Positions 46,171-55,358 of a stretch of DNA of 64,000 nt are shown here, in pieces; within the stretch, counting starts at the first letter, position 1; every line of letters begins with the position of its first letter. The notes beneath the pieces were generated by a model. The model did not search any database, was not told the origin of the DNA, and saw only the letters and a program-made list of their open reading frames with translations. The DNA lies in assembly GCF_034087045.1 (NCBI RefSeq), contig NZ_CP139247.1:4924001-4988000 (forward strand). The letters are read 5' to 3'. The translations under genes and the position numbers were made by a program. Source of the stretch: Chitinophaga sancti. GTDB taxonomy: Bacteria > Bacteroidota > Bacteroidia > Chitinophagales > Chitinophagaceae.

Positions 46171-46335
46171 TCAGGGGCAGATCTGAGTTTTGATACCCCA
46201 TGCACCGGTAGAATTACAGGTCAGGTCGGGTTCACAATGGCAGTATGCTGCTCTTTTAGACTGGCCGGCCTTTACGGCAACAGCGATGGTGGTGCCTGCA
46301 GCAAGCACTAACAGAAGAAACGCTAACTTTTTCAT
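46171..46335 (-). CDS. Exported Cys-containing peptide (54 aa)
   Basis: The minus-strand ATG at 46335 gives a signal peptide (MKKLAFLLLVLAAGTTIAVA) and a short mature part with four cysteines (YCHCEPDLTC, then QICP). A close upstream AACGATG context and the position as first gene before the propeller and MauE genes support it. Such short exported peptides next to MauE proteins occur widely in Bacteroidota (DUF6520-like). It may be a disulphide-bonded secreted peptide; function unknown. Confidence 0.65.
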   Translation of the reverse strand: MKKLAFLLLVLAAGTTIAVAVKAGQSKRAAYCHCEPDLTCNSTGAWGIKTQICP

Positions 46336-46377
46336 CGTTTTTGATTTGGGTTTTTAATTGGTATGAGAAATGAAAAA

Positions 46378-46757
46378 TTACAGGGTTTGGGTGATTGACG
46401 ATTATATAAAAGAGTTAAACAATATTGGAATTGCGTTCTTTTCTGGTTGACATTTGATGAGGGTTTTAGTATGAATATTACAGGGTTTGGGTGATTGACG
46501 ATTATATAAAAGAGTTAAATACTGGAATAGTGTGCTTTTCTGGTTGACATTTGATGAGTGTTTGAGTATGAAAAATTACAGCGTTTTTAGTGATTAACGA
46601 TTATATAAAAGAGTTAAATACTGGAATAGTGTGCTTTTCTGCTTGACATTTGATGAGTGTTTGAGTATGAAAAATTACAGCGTTTTTAGTGATTAACGAT
46701 TATATAAAAGAGTTAAATACTGGAATAGTGTGCTTTTCTGCTTGACATTTCTGGAGA
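46378..46757. repeat. About 99-bp tandem repeat, four copies
   Basis: Units begin at 46378, 46478, 46576 and 46675 (TTACAG(G/C)G...). Copies 3 and 4 are nearly identical, copies 1 and 2 slightly diverged. Each contains GATTATATAAAAGAGTTAAA and, in most, CTTGACATTTGATGAG. The array lies upstream of the Cys-peptide operon. Confidence 0.9.
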
Positions 46758-47265
46758 AATGGCTTTAGTATAAAAACTTACCGGGCTTCTCTGATAACTG
46801 GGCTCACAATGATTTTATAGAGTACTCAATCTAGGAAAGTTTTTTGAGAGTAACAATATTTTGTGAGTATTATTTTTTATTTAAAACAAAAATGTTTTCC
46901 CTGAAACACGTTATATTTAATAAACTAATAGACGAAATCAGCTATTCAACAGACTGAACGGGCGGATGAGCCGAAAACCCGTTCCATTATTTACACAGAA
47001 TTTCCCAAATCTGGAATTATTGAGCAGACAGAGCACTAGATAAATCACTGAAAATTAATTAATTACCTTAGTTGGCATGTACTGTGCACTTACCATGGTA
47101 CACTGCTTTTTTCATAAACTTACTAGGAGATCATACGCAGCATTTGGACTATCAGCCTTCAGCTTGCCAGCAGGCTGTAACCCTTATAATGCAATTATGG
47201 TCTCCTATTTTTTTTCCTTAAATTGTGAGCGTCCTTACCCCTGATACTTAAAAAATATTTAAGTC
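46758..47265. other. Intergenic region upstream of the MobA-like gene
   Basis: No gene. A hairpin GAACGGG/CCCGTTC (46956-46984) with a 15-nt loop is present. Promoter elements for the 47266 gene are not clear. Confidence 0.35.
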
Positions 47266-47856
47266 ATGAATAGTTATGGTGTATTGATACTCGGAGCTGG
47301 AAATTCTTCCCGCCTGGGACAGCCAAAGCAACTATTGCGCTACCAGGGCAGGACCCTGATCCGGCAAATGGGTGAGGAGGCTATAGCAGCGGTAGATGCG
47401 CCTGTGATGGTGGTGACCGGGGCCAATGCGGATCTTGTGGGAGAGGCATTGCGTGAGCTTCCCATTGAGGTGGTGGAAAATGATCATTGGGAAGAAGGAA
47501 TAAGTAGTTCCATTGGTATTGGTGTGAGAGAATTGCAATTGTTGCATCCGGAACTTGCAAGTATTATTATTATGGTTTGTGATCAGCCGTTTGTAAATGC
47601 CAGTTTGCTCAGGCAGTTAATTCAACACCAGAAAGTGACTGGAAAAGGGATTGTAGGGGCGACCTATGAAAATACAATTGGTACTCCAGTGTTGTTTGGG
47701 AGTTATTATTTTCCTGCATTGAAGGAGCTGCATGGTCAGGATGGGATACGGGAGATATTGCGGCAGTCAACGGGAGATATTGCGATTGTATCTTTTCCTT
47801 TGGGAGCATTGGATATTGATACTGCGGAAGATTATCAGCAATTATTAAAACGGTAG
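47266..47856 (+). CDS. MobA-like nucleotidyltransferase (MocA group)
   Basis: 196 aa. N-terminal nucleotide-binding LILGAGNSSRLGQPKQLL (7-24) and the metal-binding CDQPFV (about 105-110) are typical of NTP transferases that attach CMP or GMP to molybdopterin. The next gene is a molybdopterin-enzyme-type domain, which fits Moco maturation. The 3' end of this gene is followed by a diverged duplicate of itself. Confidence 0.88.
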   Translation: MNSYGVLILGAGNSSRLGQPKQLLRYQGRTLIRQMGEEAIAAVDAPVMVVTGANADLVGEALRELPIEVVENDHWEEGISSSIGIGVRELQLLHPELASIIIMVCDQPFVNASLLRQLIQHQKVTGKGIVGATYENTIGTPVLFGSYYFPALKELHGQDGIREILRQSTGDIAIVSFPLGALDIDTAEDYQQLLKR

Positions 47857-47929
47857 ATAAGGTTTCATTTGCTTTTGGAAGTTTGAATACCGATCCGTGG
47901 CCAACGACCAGCTATTACTAAAACGGTAG
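47791..47929. repeat. Diverged tandem duplication of the MobA-like gene 3' end
   Basis: The last 66 bp of the gene (47791-47856) resemble 47865-47929. The two ends are nearly identical, CAG(C)(A/T)ATTA(T/C)TAAAACGGTAG, and the 5' part is recognisable at protein level (SFPLGALDID versus SFAFGSLNTD). Offset 73-74 bp. Confidence 0.65.
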
Positions 47930-47935
47930 ATTAAT

Positions 47936-48409
47936 ATGAGAACCATTTGTTTCCTCTTTGCATTTTTTTTCTTCCAACAATTAAAAGCACAAACAATCCA
48001 GGTCACTGGTGAAGTCACCAAAAAACTAACCCTGACAAAAGAGGATCTTGCAAAGATGAACAGGACCACCGTCACTGCCAAAGACAAAGACGGCAAGGAC
48101 CATACTTACAAAGGCGTAGCTATAGCAGAGATCTTAACCCAGGCAGGTGTAACCACCGGTGCCCAGCTACGGGGCGAAAACCTTTCTAAATATTTATTGG
48201 TGACATGCGCAGACGGATATGCGGTGGTATTTTCTCTTGCTGAACTGGATGCAGCCTTCACTGATAAGGTCGTAATACTGGCGGATGAAAGCGATGGTCA
48301 ACCCCTGCCGGCAGACAGAGGGCCCTGGCGCATTGTTGTACCCGGCGAAAAGAAACCTGCGAGAAGTTGCTACAGGGTAACGACATTAAATGTAGGCGTT
48401 GCTAAATAG
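47936..48409 (+). CDS. Stand-alone molybdopterin-oxidoreductase-type domain, exported
   Basis: 157 aa with signal peptide (1-18). The rest resembles the core of the sulphite-oxidase-type molybdopterin domain: YKGVAIAEILTQAGV, CADGYAVVFSLAELD, then GPWRIVVPGEKKPARSCYRV. The usual cofactor Cys is not at its normal place and the dimer domain is absent, so it may be a binding protein rather than an enzyme. Its neighbour is the MobA-like gene. Confidence 0.75.
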   Translation: MRTICFLFAFFFFQQLKAQTIQVTGEVTKKLTLTKEDLAKMNRTTVTAKDKDGKDHTYKGVAIAEILTQAGVTTGAQLRGENLSKYLLVTCADGYAVVFSLAELDAAFTDKVVILADESDGQPLPADRGPWRIVVPGEKKPARSCYRVTTLNVGVAK

Positions 48410-48729
48410 TGGCCTTGCGCATCCCCAATCCCCATTTTCTCCTAATAAATACTGGATTTCCAATCACTTACCAGCCCAATATCCCCGTTTTCGCCGTCCA
48501 CCCCAAATAGACAGGCCGTTTAGATACTATTATTCCCTACGCTGATACTATCCTCTCATATATGCTAAATCGAATAACTAAAAAACTGTTAATATTTGTT
48601 AATTTCTAATATAAGTGGTTGCTAATGCAAATAATATAATATATTGAAAAGTAACTATTTGGATTAAAATTTAATGGATATAAACTTTGTTAGCAATGAT
48701 TTTGATGACAAGAAGTAGTATTATTTTGC
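48410..48729. other. Intergenic region
   Basis: No gene. AT-rich from 48560 onward. Confidence 0.4.
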
Positions 48730-48759
48730 TTGTTTTGAATGGAAGAGGTTGTAACTTTG
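48730..48759 (+). promoter_or_regulatory. Bacteroidota-type promoter of the TlpA gene
   Basis: -33 TTG at 48730-48732 and -7 TAACTTTG at 48752-48759 with 19-bp spacing, matching TTG-N19-TAnnTTTG. Predicted start near 48766 leaves a leader of about 175 nt that contains the dyad TAACAGG...CCTGTTA (48804-48829) and may be regulated. Confidence 0.6.
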
Positions 48760-48939
48760 CGTCGCTTTTCCGATCGAACGAAATGTGCAGACTGATGGAA
48801 AAGTAACAGGAGGCGATCTACCCCTGTTAATATATAATAACAAACACGTTTACTGATTAACTAACGATAGCCTCGTTAAAAGGGGCCGGGCAATTTATTG
48901 CCTGAAAAGTTGAATGTTAATTTAAACAGATAAAAACTC

Positions 48940-50223
48940 ATGAAGATGAAAGTTTTATTCCTGATGGGCCTTCTTGGTGCTGCGTTTTTGCAGGTAAATG
49001 CGCAGTCTCTGTTGAACAATCCGATTGGCGAAAAATTGAGCAGTGGTGTACTGGAAGAAACCTATTTATCAAAAAAGATTTCCGCTTTTAACAAGGTACG
49101 TGCTGACTATCCAAATAGCGATACCGGTTTGAACACAGCGTTGTATGACCAGGCCAGGTATTCTATTGCTATGAGCATGGCAGAAGCACAACAACCAGTG
49201 AAAGTGAAGGAGATGATTAAATCCATGACCTCTAAAGGCTACAAAAACGCAGCAACTACCGGCGCTGCTGTAAAGCTGGCTGATGCAGGTCTGTTCGTTG
49301 ATGCACTGGCATTGTTAAAACCTAACATGGACACCATGGAATTCATCCAGAAACAGGGTGATTCACAGGCGTTTACTCCTGATTTTATTGCAAACTATAC
49401 CAATTATACAATTGCAAAAGCTAAAGTGCTGAACAAAAAAGGTGCATACAGAGAAGCGCTCGAGCTTTTGAAACCACTGTATGAGCAGCACGATCCCAGT
49501 TCTTTCACCCGTGTACAGGAACCATACATCATGGCACTGTCCGGTATGGGTAAGAAAGCAGAAGCTTTTGAACTCATCAAGCATGCAATGCTGAAATCTT
49601 CCAGCACGGTTGCACTGAGAGACGAAGCGAAGGAAATCTACCTGGAAATGTATGGTGACGAAGGTGACTATGCCATGTTCGTAGATTCTACCAGCGGTGT
49701 GGCTAAACGCCGTATGAAGGAGTCTATCGCTTCCAAACTGATGGAAAGACCTGCTCCTGATTTCGTACTCACCGACGTTAAAGGTCGTGAGGTTTCGTTG
49801 AACAGCTTCAAAGGTAAAGTGGTGATGCTGGACTTCTGGTCCACCTGGTGTACACCTTGTAAGAAATCTTTCCCTGTAATGCAGAAAGTATTCAACAAGT
49901 TCAGACACGATACCAGCGTTGTATTCCTGTTCGTTCATAGCTTCGAAACAGAAAGAGATCCTAAAAAGGCGACTTCTGAAGCAGCTAAGTACATGATGGA
50001 AAACAACTATCCTTTCAGAGCCCTGATGGACCTGAGAAGTACTACCGACAGCCGCGTAGCTAAATTGTTTGAAGTGAACGGTCTGCCTTCTAAATTTATC
50101 ATCGACGGTAAGGGGAACATCCGGTTCTCACTGAGCGACCTGGATGAAGATGATGATGTGGAAGCTGAAGAAATCGTACAGATGATTGGTATGGCTGAAA
50201 AGGGAATGCAAAGCGTACTATAA
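48940..50223 (+). CDS. TlpA-like thioredoxin protein with helical N-terminal region
   Basis: 427 aa. Signal peptide (1-21), helical TPR-like region (about 25-260), then a redoxin domain (about 270-420) with active site WSTWCTPC (C304, C307) and cis-Pro segment FEVNGLPSKFIID. It is a periplasmic thiol reductase or chaperone. The strong promoter, long leader and terminator suggest a highly expressed single gene. Confidence 0.9.
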   Translation: MKMKVLFLMGLLGAAFLQVNAQSLLNNPIGEKLSSGVLEETYLSKKISAFNKVRADYPNSDTGLNTALYDQARYSIAMSMAEAQQPVKVKEMIKSMTSKGYKNAATTGAAVKLADAGLFVDALALLKPNMDTMEFIQKQGDSQAFTPDFIANYTNYTIAKAKVLNKKGAYREALELLKPLYEQHDPSSFTRVQEPYIMALSGMGKKAEAFELIKHAMLKSSSTVALRDEAKEIYLEMYGDEGDYAMFVDSTSGVAKRRMKESIASKLMERPAPDFVLTDVKGREVSLNSFKGKVVMLDFWSTWCTPCKKSFPVMQKVFNKFRHDTSVVFLFVHSFETERDPKKATSEAAKYMMENNYPFRALMDLRSTTDSRVAKLFEVNGLPSKFIIDGKGNIRFSLSDLDEDDDVEAEEIVQMIGMAEKGMQSVL

Positions 50224-50253
50224 GATTTGAATAAGTAGTTTGATTGTAAAGGG

Positions 50254-50289
50254 AGACCGTCTCAGTTTTGGGACGGTCTTTTTATTTTT
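50254..50289 (+). terminator. Rho-independent terminator of the TlpA gene
   Basis: AGACCGTC/GACGGTCT stem, 10-nt loop, then TTTTATTTTT. Confidence 0.85.
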
Positions 50290-50401
50290 GTTAATATTGA
50301 TAAATGGTGACCATTGTATCGGCGCAATTGTACATCTTACAGTTTTTACCCCCGTGGGCATGGTAATTGTGCGATTTGGACAATTATAAATAAGCAACAC
50401 C

Positions 50402-51448
50402 ATGTTAACTATTTCCAATTATCTGGGCGATGATGCCGCCTCCTTACTGGAACACATTTGCGGAAAGATCACCGCACAGGATATTGTCCACCCCGGCAAC
50501 TGGCAGCAGATCTTCATTGAAAGTAACAGGCCTGCCCCGGTGCTGAATAACCTGGCGCGTATTTATGGGCATGGACGACTGGCCAATACCGGGTATGTGA
50601 GTATCCTGCCGGTAGATCAGGGCATAGAGCATACGGCCGCTTATTCATTTTATAAGAACCCAATTTACTTTGATCCGGAGAATATTGTGCGGCTCGCGAT
50701 TGAAGCGGAGTGTAATGCGGTTGCTTCTACCATCGGGGCACTGGCCCTGCATGCACGCAAGTATGCCCACAAGATCCCTTATATCGTAAAGCTGAATCAT
50801 AATGAGCTGTTGACCTACCCTACCAAATATGACCAGGTGCTTTTTGGCAGCGTACGCGAAGCGTGGAATATGGGGGCTGCTGCCGTGGGCGCTACCATTT
50901 ACTTTGGTTCTGAACAAAGCGACCGGCAGCTCGAGGAAATCGCAGCTGCTTTTGAGGAGGCTCATGCATTGGGGATGGCTACTATTCTTTGGTGTTATAC
51001 CCGGAATGCGGCCTTTAAAACCCCGGAAAGAGATTATCATACCGCTGCGGATTTAACAGGTCAGGCGAACCACATTGGGGTGACCATACAGGCGGATATT
51101 ATTAAACAAAAATTGCCGGATACTAATTTTGGATTCAGGGATTTGAAGTTTGGTGTATTCAATGATGCAATGTATGAGGCGCTGACAACCGCGCATCCGA
51201 TAGATCTGTGTCGTTTCCAGGTGGCTAACTGTTATATGGGTAAGATCGGGCTTATTAACTCTGGTGGTGGATCTGCAGGTGAGTCCGATATAGCAGAAGC
51301 GATTAAGACAGCAGTTATCAATAAACGGGCTGGAGGTACTGGCCTTATTATGGGACGGAAAGCTTTTCAGCGGCCTTTTGCAGAAGGAGTGGAACTGATT
51401 CGGAATGTACAGGAAGTGTACCTGGATAAGAGTATTACAATTGCCTGA
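50402..51448 (+). CDS. fbaB: Class I fructose-bisphosphate aldolase (DhnA type)
   Basis: 348 aa. [10 protein letters not shown] (about 69-78) and the Schiff-base Lys region IPYIVKLNH (about 123-131), with [22 protein letters not shown], mark the archaeal-type class I aldolase (FbaB). Glycolysis/gluconeogenesis in the cytoplasm. Its 3' end is tandemly repeated downstream. Confidence 0.93.
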   Translation: MLTISNYLGDDAASLLEHICGKITAQDIVHPGNWQQIFIESNRPAPVLNNLARIYGHGRLANTGYVSILPVDQGIEHTAAYSFYKNPIYFDPENIVRLAIEAECNAVASTIGALALHARKYAHKIPYIVKLNHNELLTYPTKYDQVLFGSVREAWNMGAAAVGATIYFGSEQSDRQLEEIAAAFEEAHALGMATILWCYTRNAAFKTPERDYHTAADLTGQANHIGVTIQADIIKQKLPDTNFGFRDLKFGVFNDAMYEALTTAHPIDLCRFQVANCYMGKIGLINSGGGSAGESDIAEAIKTAVINKRAGGTGLIMGRKAFQRPFAEGVELIRNVQEVYLDKSITIA

Positions 51449-51560
51449 TTTCAGGGTGTCCGGAAATGGAGAATTGACAATATTATCACGATTGCCTGAT
51501 TTCAGGATATCCGGTAATTGACAATTGATAATACAATCACGATTGCCTGATTTCTGCGTA
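51434..51560. repeat. 51-bp tandem repeat starting at the fbaB stop codon
   Basis: ATTGCCTGATTTC, containing the TGA stop, recurs at 51440, 51491 and 51542, exactly 51 bp apart; in the fbaB frame each copy again reads Thr-Ile-Ala-stop. Three copies, the last partial. Confidence 0.9.
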
Positions 51561-51601
51561 CAAAAAAACGTATCAAAGATCATTATTACAAAACGGAATC
51601 C

Positions 51602-53515
51602 ATGCGCACAATTTATGACCGTTCACAACTAAAAGACCTGGCTTTTTCCAACAGCAAAGAATTTCTCGCAGTTGCCGCAAAAGGAAACTATGCAGCTGGT
51701 ACAATCGCAGGTTGTAACACCCGCAAATACCACGGCCTGGTAGTAGCCCTGCAACCCCAGATTGACGAAGACCATCATGTGCTGCTCGCCAGTCTGGACG
51801 AAACCGTTATTGATGGTGATCACACCTACGACCTCGGCATTCATAAATACCCCAACGTCTATGCCCCGGATGGGGCACAATACATGGCCTCATTTACAGC
51901 CCTACCCATCCCTTGCTGGACATTTGAATGTGGAGAGAATACGATAAGTAAAGAATTACAAATAGATGATGAAGGCAGTTTAACGATCCGTTATACACTC
52001 ACGAAAGCCAACGCCCCTCTTGTTTTGCGCTTACATCCTTTATTAGCTTTCAGAAACATGCACTGGGTACGCAGGGCGGATGAACACGCAGATAAGACCG
52101 TGCACTATATAAATGACGGTATCAGTATGCAGCTATATCCCCAGTATTCATCGCTCTTTTTGCAGATGACCGGAGATGCGGTATTCAAAGAAGCCGGTTA
52201 CTGGTACTACAATGTAGAATATCCTATAGAACGGGAAAGAGGATATGAATACCAGGAAGACCTCTATGGTCCCGGGTATTTTGAAGTCACCCTACATCCC
52301 GGTAATTCCGTGATTTTTTCAGGTGCGATCACGGAGCGTCAGCAACTGGTATGCAGAGCACCAAAGCCCGTACCCCAAACTACCAGAGAATACCTGCTAA
52401 AAGCTGCCTCCCGGTTTGTCATTCATACTTCAGGTGGTTTAAGCATCAAAGCCGGTTACTACTGGTTTGGCAGCTGGGGAAGAGATACCTGTATTTCGCT
52501 GCCAGGACTGACTTTTTTAGCCGGAAATGCTGGCGCCTTTACTAGTATCATGTCTCTACTCCGCGTGCTCTTAAAAGACGGATTATTGCCCAATACGGGC
52601 AATCTGAGAGATGAGAGCAAGTATGCCACTGTCGATGCCTCTATGTGGTTTGTATGGGCCTTGCAGCAATATGCCATTCACGAAATAGGTACTGCTGCTG
52701 TTTGGAACATTTATGGCGATCTGCTAAAAGATATCCTGTATCATTACAGGTATGGCACTGCATTCAATATTCATATGGACCCCGATGGTTTGATCAGCGC
52801 GGCTTATCCTGGCAAAGCACTGACATGGATGGATGCCGTGATCAATGATACCCCCATTACACAAAGACCCGGAAAACCGGTAGAAGTAAATGCACTGTGG
52901 TACAATGCCATTTGCTTTTGTGTCAATGCAGCCCGCGATGCAGGAGATCATGTTTTTGTAGAGGAATGGAGGGAATTCCCTGCTTTGATCGCCACCGGTT
53001 TTGTAAAATGCTTCTGGGATGACAGCCACCAATATTTAGCAGATGTGGTACATGAAAATATTCGGGACTGGTCCATACGACCCAATCAGATCTTTGCCGT
53101 TGCACTGCCTTATTCACCTTTAGACGAGGTACAACAAAAGGCTGTAGTAGCTATTGTAAAACAAGAGCTGTTAACCCCAAGAGGATTACGTACCTTATCT
53201 CCACAAGATCCAAATTACATCGGGCATTATGGCGGTAGTCAGCTGGAACGTGACCATGCATATCACCAGGGAACTGTATGGCCATGGTTACTGGGGCACT
53301 ATGCCGCCGCTTTATTAAAAACAGCAGGGGAGGCAGGTAAGGAGGAATTGAAGGAATTATTTAGCCATGTAGAAAGTGCACTGGAAGAATGTTGCCTGTA
53401 TTCTATTCCCGAAGTGTATAATGGAGATGCCCCCCATGTAGCGGGAGGTGCGGTGGCTCAGGCATGGAGCGTGGCAGAATTTATCCGGTTTGAAAGGCTT
53501 ATTTCGGGCACCTGA
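51602..53515 (+). CDS. Glycogen debranching enzyme (amylo-alpha-1,6-glucosidase, GH133)
   Basis: 637 aa. N-terminal GDE_N domain (about 15-210, with YAAGTIAGCNTRKYHGLVV) and a six-hairpin catalytic domain (about 260-630) with GYYWFGSWGRDTCISLPG, ALTWMDA and QLERDHAYHQGTVWPWL. It hydrolyses alpha-1,6 branch points in glycogen or limit dextrin. The spacing from fbaB is filled by the 51-bp repeats. Confidence 0.92.
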   Translation: MRTIYDRSQLKDLAFSNSKEFLAVAAKGNYAAGTIAGCNTRKYHGLVVALQPQIDEDHHVLLASLDETVIDGDHTYDLGIHKYPNVYAPDGAQYMASFTALPIPCWTFECGENTISKELQIDDEGSLTIRYTLTKANAPLVLRLHPLLAFRNMHWVRRADEHADKTVHYINDGISMQLYPQYSSLFLQMTGDAVFKEAGYWYYNVEYPIERERGYEYQEDLYGPGYFEVTLHPGNSVIFSGAITERQQLVCRAPKPVPQTTREYLLKAASRFVIHTSGGLSIKAGYYWFGSWGRDTCISLPGLTFLAGNAGAFTSIMSLLRVLLKDGLLPNTGNLRDESKYATVDASMWFVWALQQYAIHEIGTAAVWNIYGDLLKDILYHYRYGTAFNIHMDPDGLISAAYPGKALTWMDAVINDTPITQRPGKPVEVNALWYNAICFCVNAARDAGDHVFVEEWREFPALIATGFVKCFWDDSHQYLADVVHENIRDWSIRPNQIFAVALPYSPLDEVQQKAVVAIVKQELLTPRGLRTLSPQDPNYIGHYGGSQLERDHAYHQGTVWPWLLGHYAAALLKTAGEAGKEELKELFSHVESALEECCLYSIPEVYNGDAPHVAGGAVAQAWSVAEFIRFERLISGT

Positions 53516-53546
53516 CAACTATCATTTTCCCCTTTGACCATACTCA

Positions 53547-53577
53547 TTGCCCACCGGCGTTTATATGCGAACCTTTG
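53547..53577 (+). promoter_or_regulatory. Promoter of the polX gene
   Basis: TTG (53547-53549), 20-bp spacer, AACCTTTG (53570-53577), a one-mismatch -7 element 20 nt before the ATG. Confidence 0.45.
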
Positions 53578-53596
53578 TGTATAAACCTTCCTTGTT

Positions 53597-55357
53597 ATGT
53601 ACACCGATGTTTATCAGCCATCGCCACCAAATAATGTCGCTATTGCGGATATCTTCCACCACATAGCTGCCTGTTACAGGTACATGGGTAAAGACCACTA
53701 CGATCGGGTCCTGGCTTATGACCGTGCTGCCACCTGCCTGCGCCGCCTACCTGTAGATATTGAAGTATTCAGATCCCGCCTCTGGGAACTGACCGGTCTG
53801 ACAGACGTGATCCGAAACGAAATCATGGAATTCCTCGACGCTGGTTGTATCCAACACTATCAGCGTTTTAAAAATAAAGTTCCCTTCGAACTGCTGGACC
53901 TCCTGGAAATAAAGGGTTTTGGTCCATCTACTGTAAAATTACTACATGAAACCTGCGGGATCCAGAACAGGGATCAACTCATCACCGCCCTCCAATATGG
54001 CAGGCTGGACGATGTAGGCGAAATCAGTCCTGTCAAACTCGATCTGCTCAAACGTAGTTTCAAATTACATAAAACCTCTACCAACCGTTTACTGCTTTGG
54101 GATGCCATGCTGCAGGGTCATGAGATCCTGCGTGTTCTCCGCCTCGTCAAGGGCGTTGCACATGCAGAAATAGCCGGTAGCCTGCGCCGTGGTTGCGAAA
54201 CCATTGGTGACCTGGACATGGTATTGCAGGTGGAAGAACCCGATCGCGAACATGTTACTACACAGATCCTGCAGTTGCCACACGTTGAAAATGTCGTGCT
54301 CCATGGCAGAAACAGGATCAGTGTAGTACTCTACAATCATACGCAACTAGACATCAGGATGGCCGGTGCTACCGCCTTTGGGGCAAGCTGGCTGTATTAT
54401 ACAGGTAGTCGTGAGCACCTGCTCCACCTGAGCGATCTGGCCGAACAAAAAGGCTTTATCCTTTCTCCGGAAGGCCTGTTTGACACCATGTGCAACTATG
54501 TAGCCGGTGCCAGCGAAGAAAGTATTTACCAGGCCCTCGACATTGCCTTTATTCCTGCTGAACTGCGGGAAAGCGGCAAGGAGATCCGTCGCGCAGCACG
54601 GCATATGTTGCCACACCTGCTGGCACACCACCAGGTCAAAGGCGACCTGCGCATGCATGTGGATGAACACCTGCATGACAGTATTGCTACGACGGCTCAT
54701 TACGTCATGAATGCCTTTCCGCATTATGAATACATTGTAGCGGCTGCACACGGCGATACGCAGGACAAGAAAGGATTAGCTGCATGGATCAGCAATATAG
54801 ACCGCATTAACGAACAGATAGGATTCTCTTTCCTGAAAAAAGGGCTCACGGTAGAAATCTTACAGGATGGCACACCTGCGCTGCCCGATTCCCTGCTACA
54901 GCAATTTGACTGGGTAACCGGTATCGTGCTGAAAGATACCGAAAAGGAAATCACCCAGCGCCTGCTCAACGCCTGTGAACATCCATTTATCCACTGCATC
55001 GGCAATCCATCTAACAGGATCATTGGCAAGAAGAAACCTTCTGTAGTAAACTGGGAACTGCTGTTTGAAAAAGCGGCTGCTACCAACACGGCACTCGAAA
55101 TAAATGCACAACCCTGCCGGATGGACCTGCGGGATGAATGGGTGAGGAGAGCAGTGGAGAAAAAAGTATACCTGGCTATTGGCAGTTGTGCCGCTATTAT
55201 GCGACAAGTAGACTATATGCAGCTGGGGGTTACACTGGCCAGGAGAGGCTGGTGCAAATGCGAAAATATTCTGAATACCATGCATTGGGAGGCAATCGAA
55301 GAATTTAAGACTGCCCGCGAAAATGCATTATCGCTCACAAATATAAAACACGTGTGA
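53597..55357 (+). CDS. polX: Family X DNA polymerase with degenerate PHP domain
   Basis: 586 aa. The N-terminal helical 8-kDa-like domain has helix-hairpin-helix GFGPST. The polymerase palm has AGSLRRGCETIGDLDMVL with D205 and D207 and third Asp D252, so nucleotidyl transfer seems intact. The PHP domain (about 345-580) is recognisable (EINAQPCRMDL, ARRGWCKCENILNTM) but has lost metal ligands: DLH is DLR (352), SVH is IVL, GHP is GNP (470), and TDAH is SCAA (530-533). PHP nuclease activity is therefore probably absent. Base-excision or gap repair; UspA follows two bases later. Confidence 0.92.
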   Translation: MYTDVYQPSPPNNVAIADIFHHIAACYRYMGKDHYDRVLAYDRAATCLRRLPVDIEVFRSRLWELTGLTDVIRNEIMEFLDAGCIQHYQRFKNKVPFELLDLLEIKGFGPSTVKLLHETCGIQNRDQLITALQYGRLDDVGEISPVKLDLLKRSFKLHKTSTNRLLLWDAMLQGHEILRVLRLVKGVAHAEIAGSLRRGCETIGDLDMVLQVEEPDREHVTTQILQLPHVENVVLHGRNRISVVLYNHTQLDIRMAGATAFGASWLYYTGSREHLLHLSDLAEQKGFILSPEGLFDTMCNYVAGASEESIYQALDIAFIPAELRESGKEIRRAARHMLPHLLAHHQVKGDLRMHVDEHLHDSIATTAHYVMNAFPHYEYIVAAAHGDTQDKKGLAAWISNIDRINEQIGFSFLKKGLTVEILQDGTPALPDSLLQQFDWVTGIVLKDTEKEITQRLLNACEHPFIHCIGNPSNRIIGKKKPSVVNWELLFEKAAATNTALEINAQPCRMDLRDEWVRRAVEKKVYLAIGSCAAIMRQVDYMQLGVTLARRGWCKCENILNTMHWEAIEEFKTARENALSLTNIKHV

Positions 55358-55358
55358 T

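Noticed and set aside
46378..46757. Possible CRISPR array
   Set aside because: The 99-bp units are contiguous and nearly identical along their whole length, with no variable spacers and no cas genes. The same applies to the 24, 48, 51 and 78-bp arrays.
46438..46760. TTGACA in the 99-bp units as a sigma-70 type -35 box
   Set aside because: No TATAAT-like box at 16-18 bp, and Bacteroidota promoters use a different consensus.
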